This document shows, in pieces, positions 5,681 to 7,539 of a DNA stretch of 7,539 bases (positions within the stretch are counted from its first letter, which is position 1; the number at the start of each line of letters is the position of its first letter). Location of the stretch: NCBI GenBank assembly GCA_023457495.1, contig JAEWLQ010000091.1, forward strand, positions 1 through 7,539, read 5' to 3'. This DNA comes from Pseudomonadota bacterium (GTDB taxonomy: Bacteria > Pseudomonadota > Gammaproteobacteria > Steroidobacterales > Steroidobacteraceae). The notes below the pieces were generated by a model, which searched no databases, had not been told where the DNA came from, and saw nothing but the letters and a program-made list of their open reading frames with translations. The translations under genes were made by a program, and so were the position numbers.

Positions 5681-7439
5681 AACCGAATGTGAATGAATAG
5701 GCGTCGACGCCCGGATCGGCGAACTCGATGATGAACTCCCGCTCGGCGACGGCTCCCTTCTGCCGGACGAGTTGATAGAGCCGGTGCTCACGCACCATGC
5801 CATTGCCGTTCGCGTCCACGTCCATGCCGGCATCCTTGCCGGGCGGCGCGCCGTCGAGCGTGACGCGGAAACGCACCGGCTTGCCGGACGCCGCGGGCCC
5901 CAGCACCAGGTGCAGGTCGCGCGCCTTGAAGCGGAACGCGATGCGCCCGGGGGCGGCGGCCAGCCGCGCGTGCTCCTTAGCCACCTGCCACGGGCCGCCG
6001 AGCGCCCATTGGTTGAGCGCGAGCGACTTCGGAACCGTGTAGGTCTTCTTCGCGTCGCGCGCGAAGGCGCCGGGCGATACGAAATTTTCGGCGCGCTCGT
6101 AGCCGAGGTAGGTTTCCGGCGACGCGACGTTCGCGACATCGGCGGGCGCTCCGACGCCCTCGCCCGCCGCATCGTCGAGCGGCTCCGGCAGGTTCTTCGC
6201 GCCCGCTTCGGTCAGCAGCCGGCGGATCAGGCGTTCCGAACGCGCGTATTTGCCTTCACCGAAATGATGTCCGCGGATCTGTCCCTGGGCGTCGACGAAA
6301 TAGTGCGCGGGCCAGAACCGGTTGTTGAAGGCCTTCCAGATCTTCAACTCGCTGTCGAGCGCGACCGGATGACGGATGTCGAATTTCTTCACCGCGGCCT
6401 GCACGTTGCCCGTGTCCTTCTCGAACGCGAACTCGGGCGAATGCACGCCCACGATCACGAGACCCGAATCCTTGTAGTGCCGGTACCAGGCATTCACGTA
6501 CGGCATCGTGCGCAGGCAGTTGATGCAGGAGTAGGCCCAGAAGTCGACGAGCACGACCTTGCCGCGCAGTCCTTCGGTAGTTAGTGGCTTGGAATTGAGC
6601 CAGCCCGTGGCGCCGGCGAGAGGTGGCATGGGGCCTTCGGTCTTCGCCGCGCCGTCCGCGCCCTGCGCCGACATCATCATGGCGCCGCCACCCGCGGGCG
6701 CCGCCTGCGGTTCGGCCGCGCGGGTTGAGGTCATGGCCATGGCGGGCGCCGCCTTCTCGCCGCGCACCGTGATCGGTTTCGCAGCGTACAGCGCGGGGAA
6801 CAGCCGTTCGAAGTTGCGCACCTTCGGCAGATCGTTGATCACGATGTACGGCTGCCGCGGATTGTTGATGAGGTAGTCCTGGTGATAGGCCTCGGCCTCG
6901 TAGAAACCTTTGAGCGGATCGATGCGCGTGACGATGCGTTTCGGGAACACTCGCGCGGCGTCGAGCTGTTTCACGTAGTCGGCCGCGATCTTCTTCTGCG
7001 CCTCGTTCGCGTAAAAGATGGCCGAACGGTACTGCGGCCCGGTATCGGGCCCCTGCCGGTTGAGCTGCGTCGGATCGTGCACCACCGAGAAGAACACCTG
7101 CAGGATCTGCCCGTAGGTGACCTGCGCCGGATCGAACACGATGCGCACGGCTTCGGCATGGCCGGAATTGCCGCGGCCGACCGCCTCATAATTCGCCGTC
7201 TGTTTCGAGCCGCCGGAATAACCCGACCACACGCTCTTCACGCCCTTGAGGTGCTGGTACACACCCTGCACGCCCCAGAAGCAGCCGCCCGCAAGGACGG
7301 CGGTCTGCAATGGGCCGGCGGCGGCGCGGTCATCCACCGTGGGCGCGGGAATCCTGACCGCTTCTTCCGCGGCGAGTGATGAGGCGCTCGTCAGCAGCGC
7401 GAGCAGCGCCACCAGAAACCCGGCCTTTGAATTCGGCAT
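5679..7439 (-). CDS. msrA: Exported MsrA / DipZ-type thioredoxin fusion protein
   Basis: A 586-residue multidomain protein for repair of methionine-S-sulfoxide, expected in the periplasm. Residues 1-24 form a Sec signal (FLVALLALL, then SLAA). The MsrA domain spans about 45-220: GCFWG with catalytic Cys53, GYSGG, GHAEA with Glu96, GPDTGPQYRS with Tyr137, and EAYHQDYL. A low-complexity Ala/Gly/Met linker covers about 222-282. The thioredoxin-like domain spans about 283-412: VDFWAYSCINCLRTMPYV with Cys305 and Cys308, VGVHSPEFAFEKD, and the likely cis-proline Pro377 in FWPAHYFVD. The region 440-586 (SPETYLGYERAENF, GGPWQVAKEHA, LYQLVRQKGAVAEREFIIEF) matches the C-terminal domain of DipZ proteins. 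The membrane CcdA part of DipZ is missing. Only three cysteines remain, so MsrA has no resolving cysteine of its own and probably depends on the fused CINC domain. Start: ATG at 7439, just after AGGAGG. It heads an operon with msrB. Domain calls are firm; the relay is inference. Confidence 0.93.
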   Translation of the reverse strand: MPNSKAGFLVALLALLTSASSLAAEEAVRIPAPTVDDRAAAGPLQTAVLAGGCFWGVQGVYQHLKGVKSVWSGYSGGSKQTANYEAVGRGNSGHAEAVRIVFDPAQVTYGQILQVFFSVVHDPTQLNRQGPDTGPQYRSAIFYANEAQKKIAADYVKQLDAARVFPKRIVTRIDPLKGFYEAEAYHQDYLINNPRQPYIVINDLPKVRNFERLFPALYAAKPITVRGEKAAPAMAMTSTRAAEPQAAPAGGGAMMMSAQGADGAAKTEGPMPPLAGATGWLNSKPLTTEGLRGKVVLVDFWAYSCINCLRTMPYVNAWYRHYKDSGLVIVGVHSPEFAFEKDTGNVQAAVKKFDIRHPVALDSELKIWKAFNNRFWPAHYFVDAQGQIRGHHFGEGKYARSERLIRRLLTEAGAKNLPEPLDDAAGEGVGAPADVANVASPETYLGYERAENFVSPGAFARDAKKTYTVPKSLALNQWALGGPWQVAKEHARLAAAPGRIAFRFKARDLHLVLGPAASGKPVRFRVTLDGAPPGKDAGMDVDANGNGMVREHRLYQLVRQKGAVAEREFIIEFADPGVDAYSFTFG

Positions 7440-7444
7440 GCAAC

Positions 7445-7450
7445 CCTCCT
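7445..7450 (-). promoter_or_regulatory. Shine-Dalgarno site of the msrA fusion gene
   Basis: Minus-strand AGGAGG, 5 bases before the ATG at 7439. It selects this ATG over the TTG at 7478, which opens 13 extra residues without a signal-peptide character. Confidence 0.8.
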
Positions 7451-7462
7451 CGGAAGTCTCTG

Positions 7463-7477
7463 TGCAGGAGACCTGCA
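7463..7477 (-). promoter_or_regulatory. Inverted repeat in the msrAB leader, possible operator or hairpin
   Basis: TGCAGG (7463-7468) and CCTGCA (7472-7477) are perfect inverted copies around a 3-base spacer, 23 bases upstream of the msrA ATG. Short compact symmetry like this fits a dimeric repressor or activator site, or a small hairpin in the mRNA leader. No regulator is encoded in the window, so its role is open. Confidence 0.4.
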
Positions 7478-7487
7478 ATGGGGCTGC

Positions 7488-7493
7488 ATTATT
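7488..7493 (-). promoter_or_regulatory. Weak candidate -10 element for the msrAB operon
   Basis: Minus-strand AATAAT within CCGCAATAATGC is the only AT-rich hexamer in the leader and resembles a -10 box. No good -35 box is visible at the expected distance, so the call is tentative. A start of transcription just downstream would put the inverted repeat at 7463-7477 in or near the start site. Confidence 0.22.
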
Positions 7494-7502
7494 GCGGAGG
7501 AA

Positions 7503-7518
7503 GGGGCATCCGTGCCCC
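7503..7518. other. Short perfect hairpin upstream of msrAB
   Basis: GGGGCA (7503-7508) and TGCCCC (7513-7518) pair perfectly around TCCG. It lies upstream of the putative msrAB promoter. It could be part of a terminator for an unseen neighbour or a regulator site; nothing decides between them. Confidence 0.3.
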
Positions 7519-7524
7519 GTGGCC

Positions 7525-7539
7525 GGGGGGGGGGGGGGG
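7525..7539. repeat. Poly-G run at the window end, probable sequencing or assembly artefact
   Basis: The last 15 bases are all G. A homopolymer of this type exactly at the end of a sequence is typical of no-signal base calls in two-colour Illumina chemistry retained at a contig end. A real G tract is possible but less likely. Confidence 0.6.

Noticed and set aside
5772..6584. Long plus-strand open frame opposite the msrA fusion gene
   Set aside because: It mirrors the codons of a well-supported gene, has Arg/Val/Glu-rich composition typical of shadow frames, and shows no recognisable domain.
7440..7478. TTG start at 7478 for the msrA fusion
   Set aside because: The extra 13 residues precede a clear signal peptide, and AGGAGG sits directly before the ATG at 7439.
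7525..7539. G-quadruplex-forming element
   Set aside because: An uninterrupted G run at the exact sequence end is better explained as an artefact than as a structured regulatory element.

Overview
The window is 7,539 bases of GC-rich DNA, roughly two-thirds G+C by eye. Its gene content suggests an aerobic Gram-negative bacterium, most likely a proteobacterium. The evidence is Sec, lipoprotein and Tat export signals, a periplasmic PQQ dehydrogenase carrying a haem c domain, and envelope families typical of Gram-negatives. The lineage cannot be named more closely from sequence alone. I see no mobile element, tRNA, rRNA or CRISPR array. Both edges look like contig edges: the first gene is cut at base 1, and the window ends in a run of 15 G.

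Left part (1-2939, + strand): three envelope genes of families without an assigned biochemical function. A DUF3300 protein, truncated at its 5' end, overlaps a DUF2950 lipoprotein by 4 bases (ATGA), so the two are probably translationally coupled. A DUF4136 lipoprotein follows after an 85-base gap that holds a perfect inverted repeat.

Middle (3029-5101, + strand): an exported PQQ-dependent dehydrogenase of the glucose/quinate-dehydrogenase-like type. A c-type cytochrome domain is inserted inside the beta-propeller, so one polypeptide could oxidise a substrate with PQQ and pass electrons to haem c. Its substrate cannot be told.

Right part (7439-5118, - strand, convergent with the dehydrogenase): a two-gene operon for periplasmic repair of oxidised methionine. 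The first gene encodes an unusual fusion of MsrA, a methionine-rich linker, a DipZ-type thioredoxin domain with a CINC active site, and the DipZ C-terminal domain. The second encodes a zinc-type MsrB with a twin-arginine signal. Neither reductase has a cysteine at the usual resolving positions, and the whole fusion holds only three cysteines (one in MsrA, two in the thioredoxin motif). This suggests that the built-in thioredoxin domain reduces the MsrA active site directly, and perhaps MsrB in trans. DipZ proteins normally also carry a membrane CcdA domain that supplies electrons; it is absent here and would have to be encoded elsewhere. This operon is the most interesting part of the window.
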